From Candidatus Zhuqueibacterota bacterium (GTDB lineage: Bacteria > Zhuqueibacterota > Zhuqueibacteria > Residuimicrobiales > Oceaniaggregativiventaceae), in contig WJME01000133.1 in NCBI GenBank assembly GCA_014728115.1, positions 1 through 42,042 of the forward strand: a stretch of 42,042 nucleotides of DNA, read 5' to 3'. This document shows positions 8,486 to 16,596 of the stretch, piece by piece. Under the pieces are notes generated by a model. It was given only the letters and a program-made list of their open reading frames with translations, did no database searches and had not been told where the DNA came from. The position numbers were made by a program, and so were the translations under genes. Position 1 is the stretch's first letter. Every line of letters begins with the position of its first letter.

Positions 8486-9537
8486 GAGACCTCTTTTAAA
8501 GCATCGATAAATAGATTGTTTTCTGCTTCGGTGCCGGCATTGACCCGTAAGCAATTTTGCAACAACGGATAACCGCTGACATCCCTTACCAGAACACCTC
8601 GCTCTTTTAAAGCATTGAAAACCTGTTTACCATCATGAACTCTAAAAAGAACAAAATTAGCAGCCGTGGGAAAGACCTCGATGTTTTCCATGGCGCACAG
8701 TATCTTGTACAGACGATCCCGTTGCCTTCGAATATATTGAACCTGTTCCATCAATACAGATTTATTGCCCAAAAGGGTTAAAGCGACACTTTCAGTAAAC
8801 AGATTAATGTTATATGGCAAATTGACTTTTAAGAGTTGTGCTGCAATATGGGGATGGGCAATAAAATAGCCAAATCGCAATCCGGCAATGCTAAACGCCT
8901 TGGAAAAGGTTCTTGAAATAATGAGATTCTCGTATTTGGGCAAGAGTTCGAGAGCGCTTTGATCCGTGAATTCGGCATACGCTTCATCCCATAGGACCAG
9001 ATTCGGTGACAAGTCGAGTACGGTTTCAAGAAAATCAAGCGAGAGTTCTGCGCCGGTGGGATTATTCGGTGAACACAGCAGGGTCAGTTTTGGGTGTTCG
9101 GTTTTGATTTTTTCCAAAACCAGTTCCTGGTCGACCTGCAAATCCTCGTTGTTATAGACATTGATCAATTCCGCGCCGTAAAGAGGTGGAAAAAGGTCAA
9201 ACAAGGAAAAGGTAGGAGGACAAATCAAGACCTTTTCCCCATCTGAAATGGTTGCATTGAGCAATGTTTGCAGCAACTGATTCGATCCATTGCCCAGAAC
9301 GAACGAATCAGGACTGTATCCCAGCCATTCGCTCAATTTTGTACGCAAGAGGCTGGATGAATGTTCGGGATAACGATGCCACTCGAGTTGCCGTGCCTGG
9401 GCAAGGATCTGCTCTTTGAGCATCTCCGGTACATCAAAGGGACTCTCGTTCTGATTGAGTTTGGCCTTTACCCGCGATTGCGGGGGTGACTGGTAACCCG
9501 GCAAATCCGTGACCTGGGATTTGAAATAATCAGGCAT
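8482..9537 (-). CDS. hisC: Histidinol-phosphate aminotransferase HisC
   Basis: PLP-dependent transamination of imidazole acetol phosphate to histidinol phosphate. The 351-residue fold-type-I enzyme shows KLNQNESPFDVP (family N-terminal motif), CSPNNPTGAELS, LVLWDEAYAEF (PLP-binding Asp), and SRTFSKAFSIAGLRFGY with the Schiff-base Lys in the SKA segment. It overlaps the end of hisD by 8 nt, with GAGGAG ahead of the ATG. Confidence 0.96.
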   Translation of the reverse strand: MPDYFKSQVTDLPGYQSPPQSRVKAKLNQNESPFDVPEMLKEQILAQARQLEWHRYPEHSSSLLRTKLSEWLGYSPDSFVLGNGSNQLLQTLLNATISDGEKVLICPPTFSLFDLFPPLYGAELINVYNNEDLQVDQELVLEKIKTEHPKLTLLCSPNNPTGAELSLDFLETVLDLSPNLVLWDEAYAEFTDQSALELLPKYENLIISRTFSKAFSIAGLRFGYFIAHPHIAAQLLKVNLPYNINLFTESVALTLLGNKSVLMEQVQYIRRQRDRLYKILCAMENIEVFPTAANFVLFRVHDGKQVFNALKERGVLVRDVSGYPLLQNCLRVNAGTEAENNLFIDALKEVS

Positions 9538-10825
9538 TGTTCTTTATTCTCCTCTGGATAGCATTGGCATGCGCTTGCAGGCCTTCGGCATTGGCAAACC
9601 GGATGATTTTATCGCCGTGCTTTTGCATTGCTTTCTCACTGTATGAAATAATGCTGCTTGTCTTTAGAAAATCCTCGGTACGTAAAGGAGAAAAAAAGCG
9701 TCCGGATCCATTGGTGGGCAGTACATGATTCGGGCCAGCCCAATAGTCTCCCACCGCTTCGGGTGAGTATGATCCCAAAAAGATGGCGCCGCTGGTGGTG
9801 AGATATCCCAGCCATTTCCACGGATCCTCGATATGCAGGCCCAAATGTTCGGGTGCAAGACGATTACACACATTGATACATGCCGGCAGATCATCGAGAA
9901 CGATAATTCCGCCATAGCTCTCCAATGACTGGCTGGCAATCGACGCTCTTGGTAATGTCTGCATCTGCTCCTTTACAGCCTCTGCCACACGATTTGCAAA
10001 TGAATTTGACGGGGTAATCATAATCGATGAAGCCAGGGTATCGTGTTCGGCCTGTGCCAGCAAATCGGCAGCGACGAAATCGGCATGTGCGGAATCATCG
10101 GCAATGACCACCACTTCGCTGGGACCCGCGACCATATCGATGCCTACGGTCCCATAGAGTAATTTTTTTGCTGTGGCGACATAGATATTTCCGGGACCCA
10201 CGATTTTGTCGACGCGGGGAATAGTTTGAGTGCCAAAGGCCAGAGCCGCGATCGCATGAGCGCCCCCGACCCGGAACACCTGTTCGATTCCAAGTTCATA
10301 AGCGGTTGCGAGAATCACAGGATTGACATTACCGTCTTTATCGCTGGGTGTAACCATTACGATTTCTTTGACTCCGGCCACCTGAGCCGGAACAGCTCCC
10401 ATCAAAAGAGAAGAGGGATACGCAGCCGTACCGCCCGGCACATAGACCCCTACCCTGTTCAGAGGGATAACCCGTTGTCCCAGAATAACCTCATCCTGCT
10501 CCCAACTGAGCCAGGATTGTGGCAAACCTTTTGCATGAAAAGAGCGAATATTCTCTCTGCTCTGGCGAATGATATCGATCAACTCGATATCCAGATTCTG
10601 ATGAGCTTGTTTCAGATTTTTGAGGTCGACTTTGAATCCGGCTTGCAAGAGGTCGGTTTGATCGAATTTTTTTGCATAATCGGCAACGGCCTGGTCGCCG
10701 TTATCGCGGACATTGGAGAGAATTTCATTGACCGACTGAACGACTTTATCGGAAACATCGGTTCGACGGGATTCAAAACGGTCCAGAAAGGTATCGATTT
10801 CATTATTTTTATATATGTTAATCAT
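9530..10825 (-). CDS. hisD: Histidinol dehydrogenase HisD
   Basis: Zn-dependent two-step NAD+ oxidation of histidinol to histidine. The 431-residue protein contains RVGVYVPGGTAAYPSS, the family signature region KIVGPGNIYVATAKK through GIDMVAGPSEV, the Zn/substrate segment LAQAEHDTLASS, and GPNHVLPTNGSGRF (usually TGGTARF, a small variation). It begins 15 nt after hisG. Confidence 0.97.
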   Translation of the reverse strand: MINIYKNNEIDTFLDRFESRRTDVSDKVVQSVNEILSNVRDNGDQAVADYAKKFDQTDLLQAGFKVDLKNLKQAHQNLDIELIDIIRQSRENIRSFHAKGLPQSWLSWEQDEVILGQRVIPLNRVGVYVPGGTAAYPSSLLMGAVPAQVAGVKEIVMVTPSDKDGNVNPVILATAYELGIEQVFRVGGAHAIAALAFGTQTIPRVDKIVGPGNIYVATAKKLLYGTVGIDMVAGPSEVVVIADDSAHADFVAADLLAQAEHDTLASSIMITPSNSFANRVAEAVKEQMQTLPRASIASQSLESYGGIIVLDDLPACINVCNRLAPEHLGLHIEDPWKWLGYLTTSGAIFLGSYSPEAVGDYWAGPNHVLPTNGSGRFFSPLRTEDFLKTSSIISYSEKAMQKHGDKIIRFANAEGLQAHANAIQRRIKNNA

Positions 10826-10840
10826 TTCATTTTCCGAAAG

Positions 10841-11737
10841 TTAAGGGATGACTTTGTTCAGGGGATATTCGATAATATCTTCGGCACCCAATCTTTTCAG
10901 GGAGGGAATGATCGACCGGACCATTTTTTCATCGATGATGGTCTCGATAGCAACCCATTCATCACCAAACAGCGGTGCAATAGTCGGGCGCTTCATGGAA
11001 GGTAGAGTATCGACCACCTTGCTGACATTTTCTCTGGGAAGATTCATCTTGAGTCCTACCTTGCCTTCGGATTTGATGGCACCCTGGAGGAGCATATTCA
11101 TATTTTCAATTTTTTCGCGTTTTTCGGGATTCGCCCAGCTCTCTTTATTGGCAATCAGCACGGTTCTGGACTCGAGCAGGGTTTCAACGATACGCAAATT
11201 ATTTGCCTTGAGTGAGCTTCCTGTCTCGGTGACCTCGACGATGGCATCGACCAGCGTAGGCGCCTTGACTTCAGTGGCACCCCAGGAAAATTCTACATCG
11301 GCGCTAACATCATTTTTTTCCAGATAATCGCGGGTCATATTGACCAACTCGGTAGCGATTCTTTTGCCCTGCAAATCCTTGATGCTTTTGATGTCAGAGT
11401 CGTTGGGTACTGCCAGAACCCATCGTACTGGTCTCATGGTGAGTTTGGCATAAGTCAACTCACTGACCTCGATGACATCTGATCGGGTTTCCATGATCCA
11501 GTCTCTGCCGGTCAGACCGACGTCGAACACACCATCCTCTACATATTTTGCAATTTCTTGTGCCCGAATTAATATGGCCTGAATCTCGTCATCATCGATG
11601 GTCGGAAAGTAGGAACGTTCGCGAACCGAAAAATAGTATCCTGCTTTGGCCATCAAGCGCAGAGTGGATTCCTGCAGACTGCCTTTGGGAAGTCCGATTT
11701 TTAACACTTTTTGATCAAGTCCTTGCAGGTTTATCAT
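10841..11737 (-). CDS. hisG: ATP phosphoribosyltransferase HisG (long form)
   Basis: First committed and feedback-regulated step: ATP + PRPP to phosphoribosyl-ATP. The 298-residue product begins with [17 protein letters not shown] and contains [11 protein letters not shown] and the PRPP-binding segment ELPV-like [16 protein letters not shown]. The C-terminal ~80 residues ([12 protein letters not shown] to the end) form the ACT-like histidine-binding domain, so this is the long, self-regulated form that needs no HisZ. The frame is open further upstream, but the ATG at 11737 has GAGGAG 8 nt before it and the extra codons would run back through the attenuator. First structural gene of the operon. 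Confidence 0.96.
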   Translation of the reverse strand: MINLQGLDQKVLKIGLPKGSLQESTLRLMAKAGYYFSVRERSYFPTIDDDEIQAILIRAQEIAKYVEDGVFDVGLTGRDWIMETRSDVIEVSELTYAKLTMRPVRWVLAVPNDSDIKSIKDLQGKRIATELVNMTRDYLEKNDVSADVEFSWGATEVKAPTLVDAIVEVTETGSSLKANNLRIVETLLESRTVLIANKESWANPEKREKIENMNMLLQGAIKSEGKVGLKMNLPRENVSKVVDTLPSMKRPTIAPLFGDEWVAIETIIDEKMVRSIIPSLKRLGAEDIIEYPLNKVIP

Positions 11738-11755
11738 AAACGATCTCCTCTGGTT

Positions 11756-11788
11756 AAAAAAAAAGCCCACCTTGAAAAAGGCAGGCTT
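11756..11788 (-). terminator. Histidine operon attenuator (intrinsic terminator)
   Basis: On the minus strand an 11-bp stem with two G-U pairs (AAGCCTGCCTT at 11778-11788 with AAGGTGGGCTT at 11763-11773, 4-nt loop) is followed by nine T. It lies between the leader peptide stop (11814) and hisG (11737), the place of a classical attenuator. Confidence 0.9.
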
Positions 11789-11823
11789 GTCTAAAATGCT
11801 ATTTGGATATACATCACCCACCC
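11780..11823 (-). promoter_or_regulatory. Predicted antiterminator pairing of the his leader
   Basis: The last codons of the leader peptide (GGTGGGT at 11816-11822) copy the 3' arm of the terminator and can pair with its 5' arm GCCTGCC (11780-11786) in 7 pairs, three of them G-U. A ribosome stalled on the His codons would leave this arm free, while one reaching the stop codon would cover it. The pairing is inferred from sequence only. Confidence 0.6.
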
Positions 11824-11870
11824 ATTTCTGAATCGTAACAATGATGATTGTGATGATGATGGAGATGCAT
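11814..11870 (-). CDS. hisL: Histidine operon leader peptide
   Basis: An 18-codon ORF encoding [18 protein letters not shown]: seven His residues among the first ten codons, six as CAT and one as CAC. It begins at the ATG at 11870 with GAGGT about 5 nt upstream and ends in TGA 26 nt before the attenuator stem. It sits 76 nt ahead of hisG. The peptide itself is presumed to have no function; its translation senses charged tRNA-His. The longer open frame running upstream into the ROK gene has no better start. Confidence 0.95.
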   Translation of the reverse strand: MHLHHHHNHHCYDSEMGG

Positions 11871-11896
11871 TTTTACCTCGAAATAATTAAGGCTAG

Positions 11897-11925
11897 AATG
11901 TAATGATTTATACAAATTAACACAA
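11897..11925 (-). promoter_or_regulatory. Predicted promoter of the his operon
   Basis: TTGTGT (11920-11925), 17 nt, TACATT (11897-11902) on the minus strand, about 27 nt before the leader peptide ATG and only 12 nt after the ROK stop codon. It is a moderate match to sigma70 and is supported mainly by its position. Confidence 0.45.
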
Positions 11926-11937
11926 GTATTTTTTATA

Positions 11938-12906
11938 TTATTTCTGCATTTTCTCATAATGATCAAAAGCCAATCGCATGGCCCCAATGATCCCCGCATC
12001 ATTGCCCAGCTGGGCATGAACGATTTTTACATCTTTTGCAGATGCAGGCATGGCGACACGATGCATTTCCTTGGAGATTTGATCCATAAAGGGTTGTCCT
12101 GCTTCGGAAACTCCCCCACCGAGAACGATATATTCGGGATTAAAGATATTGACAAGATTCGCCAGTGCAGCTCCGAGATAGCGACATGTTTCATCGATGG
12201 TATCGATGGCTTCCTGTTGGCCGTTTTCTGCCTCATCGAATATCAGAATAGTATTAATTTCTTCAGGGACTTTAAGAGCATGGCCCCGAAGTTTGGTTCG
12301 ATAATTATGGACCATCGCTGTTGCCGATGCATATCGTTCGATGCAGCCTTTACCTCCGCAGTTGCACGGCGGGCCTTCAAGATTGATACTCATATGTCCG
12401 ATTTCGGCTCCGGCAAAAAAGGATCCGCGGTAGACCTCTGAATCGATAATAATCCCTCCGCCAATGCCGGTGCCCAGGGTCAATGCAATGACATTGGTTG
12501 CACCTTTAGCAGCTCCTTCACGGCTTTCGGCCAGGGCCATAAGATTGGCATCGTTATCCACCCAAACAGGCAAGTCATACCGGCTGCTCAATTTGCCGCG
12601 GATATCGGCGTTGGTAAAAGAAGGAATATTGGGCGTGGACCCGATGAGTTTTCCCTGGTCGAAATCGATGGCTCCGGGAGATCCCATACCTATGGCAACA
12701 ACGGTTCCGCCCTGTTGTTGTGCCTTTTCGAGCAACTCGTCGATAATATCATAGAGCCCGGCGAATATCACATCCTGAGGTTGATCGGCTTTGGAAGGTG
12801 CTTTATCTTTGAATAAAATCGCACGATCATCGCCGGAAAACAAGGCATATTTTACATACGTCCCGCCAAAATCGATTCCAATAAAGAATTCCCGTTCCAA
12901 CGCCAT
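11938..12906 (-). CDS. ROK-family sugar kinase, probable glucokinase
   Basis: Transfers phosphate from ATP to the 6-hydroxyl of a hexose, most likely glucose. The 322-residue protein has the phosphate-binding DFGGTYVKYALF near the N-terminus, the second ATP motif LTLGTGIGGGII, the substrate His in AEIGHMSI, and the ROK zinc motif CNCGGKGCIERYAS (about 182-195). There is no N-terminal helix-turn-helix, so it is an enzyme and not a NagC-type repressor. Close ROK relatives act on N-acetylhexosamines or fructose, so substrate is not certain. GAGAGG precedes the ATG. Last gene of the run that starts at thyX; no terminator is seen before the his promoter. Confidence 0.88.
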   Translation of the reverse strand: MALEREFFIGIDFGGTYVKYALFSGDDRAILFKDKAPSKADQPQDVIFAGLYDIIDELLEKAQQQGGTVVAIGMGSPGAIDFDQGKLIGSTPNIPSFTNADIRGKLSSRYDLPVWVDNDANLMALAESREGAAKGATNVIALTLGTGIGGGIIIDSEVYRGSFFAGAEIGHMSINLEGPPCNCGGKGCIERYASATAMVHNYRTKLRGHALKVPEEINTILIFDEAENGQQEAIDTIDETCRYLGAALANLVNIFNPEYIVLGGGVSEAGQPFMDQISKEMHRVAMPASAKDVKIVHAQLGNDAGIIGAMRLAFDHYEKMQK

Positions 12907-12957
12907 ACATTCCTCTCTTTTCTATAAATATAAACGTTAAGGTAAAAATTTTCACTA

Positions 12958-13713
12958 TCAACTGCAAGAAAAACCAAAATGTTCACATACACGGTGGTAG
13001 GATTCCAAAGTTCCGACATCAAAATAAGTGTGGTTCATAATAAAGGCGTGCACAGGTTTATGACGATAAAGCCAGGCTACAAAGTTGCCTGGAGCGTCGG
13101 GATTTTCCCCTTGCGTCAGATAATCGCGAATCAGGGAAAGGGACTCGGCGCGATAGAGATAGACAGCGGGACATACATATTCGGATCGAGGATTTTGGGG
13201 TTTTTCTTCAAAGCCGACGAGTTTTTGTGATGGATCGAGTTCAACGACGCCTGAACGACAAAGTTTTTCTCTGTTTTTTTCTCTACGAACCAGTATTGTA
13301 TCTGTTTGCTTTTGCTTGAAAAAATCTGTCAAATCATTAAAATCGAATGTAAAGATATTATCCCCTGCCACAACCAAAAGATCATCCACGATGGGATGTT
13401 GATCGAGAACAAACTGGATGTCTGCTATGGCGCCCAGGCGTGTTTCGTTCGTGTCTGTTCCGTCGTCAACAATCGTCACGGGAAAGGGATAGGTCTCAGA
13501 GGATTCAAGAGAGCGTGCCCAGTCCATAAAATGGGGGGCAAATTTACTATTCGTGACCACATAAACCTCATCGATATCCCTGACCCGCGCCAGCAGATCG
13601 AGCATATATTCTGCAATCGGTTTATCCGCTACTTTTAATAAAGGCTTGGGTTGATCTTTTGTAAGAGGATAGAGTCTGGTCGCGTAACCGGCGGCCAATA
13701 TCAGTGCTTTCAT
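12958..13713 (-). CDS. Sugar-phosphate nucleotidyltransferase
   Basis: A 251-residue single-domain NTP-transferase with the signature LAAGYATRLYPLT (the GxGTRLxPLT family motif with an altered glycine position), QPKPLLKVADKPIAEYML, VVAGDNIF (metal-binding Asp) and GFEEKPQ. These enzymes activate a sugar-1-phosphate to an NDP-sugar. No left-handed beta-helix acyltransferase tail is present. The closest general likeness is to glucose-1-phosphate thymidylyl- or uridylyltransferases; the exact sugar and base are not readable. It is 51 nt upstream of the ROK kinase, which suggests a shared hexose-phosphate route, but no phosphomutase lies between. Confidence 0.85.
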   Translation of the reverse strand: MKALILAAGYATRLYPLTKDQPKPLLKVADKPIAEYMLDLLARVRDIDEVYVVTNSKFAPHFMDWARSLESSETYPFPVTIVDDGTDTNETRLGAIADIQFVLDQHPIVDDLLVVAGDNIFTFDFNDLTDFFKQKQTDTILVRREKNREKLCRSGVVELDPSQKLVGFEEKPQNPRSEYVCPAVYLYRAESLSLIRDYLTQGENPDAPGNFVAWLYRHKPVHAFIMNHTYFDVGTLESYHRVCEHFGFSCS

Positions 13714-13792
13714 ATCAATTCCTGTTCATGTTTGGGGGCCATTCCAGAGTTTCTGGTCACAATTGGTTCAAAAACCTTTGGTGTCAGCAAAA

Positions 13793-14371
13793 TCAAACCA
13801 GGGGTTGTACCCGTTCGAATTCAACATCCGGACGTTCAGCGTGAAAGTTATCTTTGAAAAAATCGGTGAGCTCTTTTTCGCTGATCTCTTTGAGCGAGCT
13901 TTCATCACTTTCCATAATCATGCGCAAAGAATCGGGTTCGGCGCGATCGATGTACAGAATGCCATCCAGGTGATCGAGCTCGTGCTGAATAATGCGGGCC
14001 AGCAGTCCCTTTGCTTCAAATTCGACCGAATCGCCCTCTCTATCCAGAGCTCTGACAATAATTTTCAGATGGCGCGGAACCTTTGCCTGAAATCCTGGAA
14101 GAGACAAACATCCCTCGGTATCGGTTTCCTGTTGTTCACTCTTGGCAATAATTTTAGGATTGATGAGTACATATTCGGATTTGAGATCGTTCACCACAAC
14201 CAGCCTTTTGAGAACATTGACCTGAGTTGCAGCAAGTCCGACTCCATCTTTTTCATACATGGTTTCCAGCATGTCATCAATAAATTCCTGGTCGATTTCA
14301 TCCACAGATATCTCTTTTGCTTTTTTTCGCAATGTGGGATGACCAAAAGTAATCACATCATAGAGTGCCAT
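13793..14371 (-). CDS. def: Peptide deformylase
   Basis: Removes the N-formyl group from nascent proteins. The 192-residue metalloenzyme shows all three family motifs: GVGLAATQ (43-50), EGCLS (86-90, metal ligand Cys88) and QHELDHLDG (129-137, ligands His130 and His134, catalytic Glu131). It is the iron/zinc type with a C-terminal extension of about 40 acidic residues. It starts 9 nt after the phosphatase gene. The formyltransferase gene fmt is at the far end of the window rather than adjacent, unlike the common def-fmt pair. Confidence 0.96.
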   Translation of the reverse strand: MALYDVITFGHPTLRKKAKEISVDEIDQEFIDDMLETMYEKDGVGLAATQVNVLKRLVVVNDLKSEYVLINPKIIAKSEQQETDTEGCLSLPGFQAKVPRHLKIIVRALDREGDSVEFEAKGLLARIIQHELDHLDGILYIDRAEPDSLRMIMESDESSLKEISEKELTDFFKDNFHAERPDVEFERVQPLV

Positions 14372-14380
14372 AACAAATCC

Positions 14381-16132
14381 TCACTGTATCAAACGTTTAA
14401 CGATCACCGTAGTAAAATCATCCTGAGGTTTTTTCATCTGACTGTACATTTGTATGCTTTTAAATAATAAGCGCAAGAGTCTGGACGGCTTTTCATTGAT
14501 ATTTTGCTTCAAAAGAGCATCCAAACGCTCTTCGCCATAAATTTCTTCTGAATAATCCATTGTTTCTGTCAATCCGTCGGTATAGAGAACCAGCAGATCA
14601 CCTTGATGGATCTGAGTTTTGCCAATTTCATAGCCCGTATTTTCAATAAAGCCTAAAACAGTACCGCCCATCTCTAATTTTTCGACCTGACCATTCAGAT
14701 GCAAAAGGCTGGGTGCGCAATGGCCGGCATTACAATAAATAAACTCACCGGTGTGAGGAAAAAGTTCCCCGTAAAAAAAGGTAATAAAGCTCGACGAGGA
14801 TATTCTCTTCTTGATCTGGTTATTCAGGTCAAACATCATATGATCGATGGGCATTCCCATTCGCACCAGGCCTCGATACATGGAAAACAAGGTTGCCATA
14901 AGAATAGCACCGGGAGTCCCTTTGCCAGACACATCCCCTATAGCCACACCGATGCGACCATCAGAAAATGAAATAAAATCAAACAAATCACCGCCGATGG
15001 TTCGGCTGGGAATATTAATGGCTGCAAAATCATATCCCGGAACCCTGGGCATAGATCTCGGGAGAAGTGCTTTTTGGAATCGTTTTGCGGTCCGCAGCTC
15101 TTTTTCAATTTCCCGTTTTTCTGTGAATTCTTCATACAAACGTGCATTTTCGATGGCAACCGCAGCATGACTGGCAAGGACTTGTACGAGGTGCAAATCT
15201 CTGCGGCTGAAAGCATTTCTGGTATTGCTTTCGAGATTAAAGACCCCCAGAATCTTTTTCTTGTGAATGATGGGCACGTCCATTTCGGACTTTGAGTCGA
15301 GATACAGCGGAAAATACCTTGGATCTTTATGAACATCGCGGACAATGACCGGCCTTTGGACTTTTAATACCCACCCGGCTAGGCCTTCTCCTTTTTTGAT
15401 AAATTCTGATTCATCGAACAGCGGTGAAGGCCCTCTTCTGGCAAGGCGCGAAATCTTGCGGTTTCGATCGCTGAGTAAAAAGATCGCAGCCTTGTCATAT
15501 TGAACCACTTTGCTCAATTCATCGATAATGGATTCCAACAGTTCATCGAGATGAAGAATCGAACTGATTTTCCGTCCCAGTTCGAGCAAGAGTTCCTTTT
15601 CTCTGGCTGATCTTTGATAGAGCTGCAGTAAACGTGCGTGACGCAAGGCTGTACCGGTACGCTCTCCCAGTTCATTAAAGGCTTTTTGCAGATGCGCGAG
15701 ATTTCGATCTGGATTTAACTGCTCCAGCAATACAAAGCCCACACAGCGATTACGGCGGGTGAGTTTGAGTACCAAATCAGGGTGAAAGTCGATACGGTCA
15801 AAACCCTCAAAAGAGCCTACTGACACAGACTCGGATTTAAAAAATATCGTTTTATTAGCGCGGTACAGCGCATGTAAAGCAGGTAGGTCGAGTAATGTCG
15901 ATTCCGGGGCAACAGGCTCGGTAAATCTACAGGCATGGATCACTGAAAATTTTTTTCCCGTGGCACTGGTTTTCAGGATCAAAATTCTTCTCGTGTGTAA
16001 CAAGCCTTCCAGGCCGCTACAAAACTGTTCCAAAATCCGGTCATAGTCGATCATCGAAGCCAATCGCCGGGATAATCGACGCAACCCCTGGGCGAGATGA
16101 AGGGATTTTTTTTCTTTTCGTGTCGTGGACAT
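14381..16132 (-). CDS. GAF-domain SpoIIE/RsbU-type PP2C phosphatase
   Basis: A 583-residue cytoplasmic signalling protein. A GAF-like N-terminal region (about 15-170) is followed by a clear GAF domain (about 185-335, ending LASHAAVAIENARLYEEF), a short coiled linker, and a C-terminal PP2C_SpoIIE domain (about 370-583) with GGDLFDFI, GDVSGKGTPGAILMA and LYTDGLTETMD, the metal-binding Asp motifs. Such proteins usually dephosphorylate anti-anti-sigma factors in partner-switching modules in response to a ligand sensed by GAF. No anti-sigma kinase or STAS protein is in this window, so its target is unknown. Confidence 0.9.
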   Translation of the reverse strand: MSTTRKEKKSLHLAQGLRRLSRRLASMIDYDRILEQFCSGLEGLLHTRRILILKTSATGKKFSVIHACRFTEPVAPESTLLDLPALHALYRANKTIFFKSESVSVGSFEGFDRIDFHPDLVLKLTRRNRCVGFVLLEQLNPDRNLAHLQKAFNELGERTGTALRHARLLQLYQRSAREKELLLELGRKISSILHLDELLESIIDELSKVVQYDKAAIFLLSDRNRKISRLARRGPSPLFDESEFIKKGEGLAGWVLKVQRPVIVRDVHKDPRYFPLYLDSKSEMDVPIIHKKKILGVFNLESNTRNAFSRRDLHLVQVLASHAAVAIENARLYEEFTEKREIEKELRTAKRFQKALLPRSMPRVPGYDFAAINIPSRTIGGDLFDFISFSDGRIGVAIGDVSGKGTPGAILMATLFSMYRGLVRMGMPIDHMMFDLNNQIKKRISSSSFITFFYGELFPHTGEFIYCNAGHCAPSLLHLNGQVEKLEMGGTVLGFIENTGYEIGKTQIHQGDLLVLYTDGLTETMDYSEEIYGEERLDALLKQNINEKPSRLLRLLFKSIQMYSQMKKPQDDFTTVIVKRLIQ

Positions 16133-16158
16133 TTTGTAATCTGTTTATATTGAGCAGT

Positions 16159-16596
16159 CTACTGAGAGGTATTCCGGGTCTCAGCAAGAGCAGGAACCGC
16201 ACTCGGTTTGCCTGACTCGTTCAATCCAACAATTAAAAACTGCGCCAAAGCAGCGACTTTGGTGATTTGTGTGTATGTATCTTCCAGCTGGACCTTTACG
16301 CGGACAGACATGGAAGTTCGGACGGTCTTTTCCATTTCTGCTGCAATGATCACCACATGACCGACCTTGATAGGTTCTTTGAATTGCACATCTTTAACAT
16401 TGACAGTGGCAACTCGCAGATTAGAGTGCCGACGCGCACAAATAGCAGCTGCCATATCCATCCAATACATGATCGTACCTCCAAACACAGATCCGATGGT
16501 ATTGGCATCTTTGGGTTGTGCGATGAGTTGGGTCACGACCTGCGACTCATTTATGTGTTTCACGTTTGGTTTTGTCGGCGTACTGTTCGTCGGCAT
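16159..16596 (-). CDS. Hotdog-fold acyl-CoA thioesterase (YciA-like)
   Basis: Hydrolyses acyl-CoA to free acid and CoA. The 145-residue protein carries a single hotdog domain with the family segment TIGSVFGGTIMYWMDMAA (about 35-52), in which the acidic residue of the central helix is catalytic, and VKDVQFKEPIKVGHVV. The start is the ATG at 16596, supported by AAGGAG about 9 nt upstream; this makes it overlap the 3' end of lipA by 50 nt in another frame. Substrate range is unknown. Confidence 0.85.
   Translation of the reverse strand: MPTNSTPTKPNVKHINESQVVTQLIAQPKDANTIGSVFGGTIMYWMDMAAAICARRHSNLRVATVNVKDVQFKEPIKVGHVVIIAAEMEKTVRTSMSVRVKVQLEDTYTQITKVAALAQFLIVGLNESGKPSAVPALAETRNTSQ

Noticed and set aside
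10226..11005. 259-codon plus-strand open frame opposite hisD/hisG
   Set aside because: It spans two well-identified minus-strand genes and their junction and has no family signature.
11814..12017. 67-codon version of the His-rich leader frame
   Set aside because: The extra upstream codons run into the ROK gene and have no ribosome-binding site, while the ATG at 11870 does.
13763..14467. 234-codon plus-strand open frame opposite def
   Set aside because: Antisense shadow of peptide deformylase and the phosphatase 3' end; no independent start signal.
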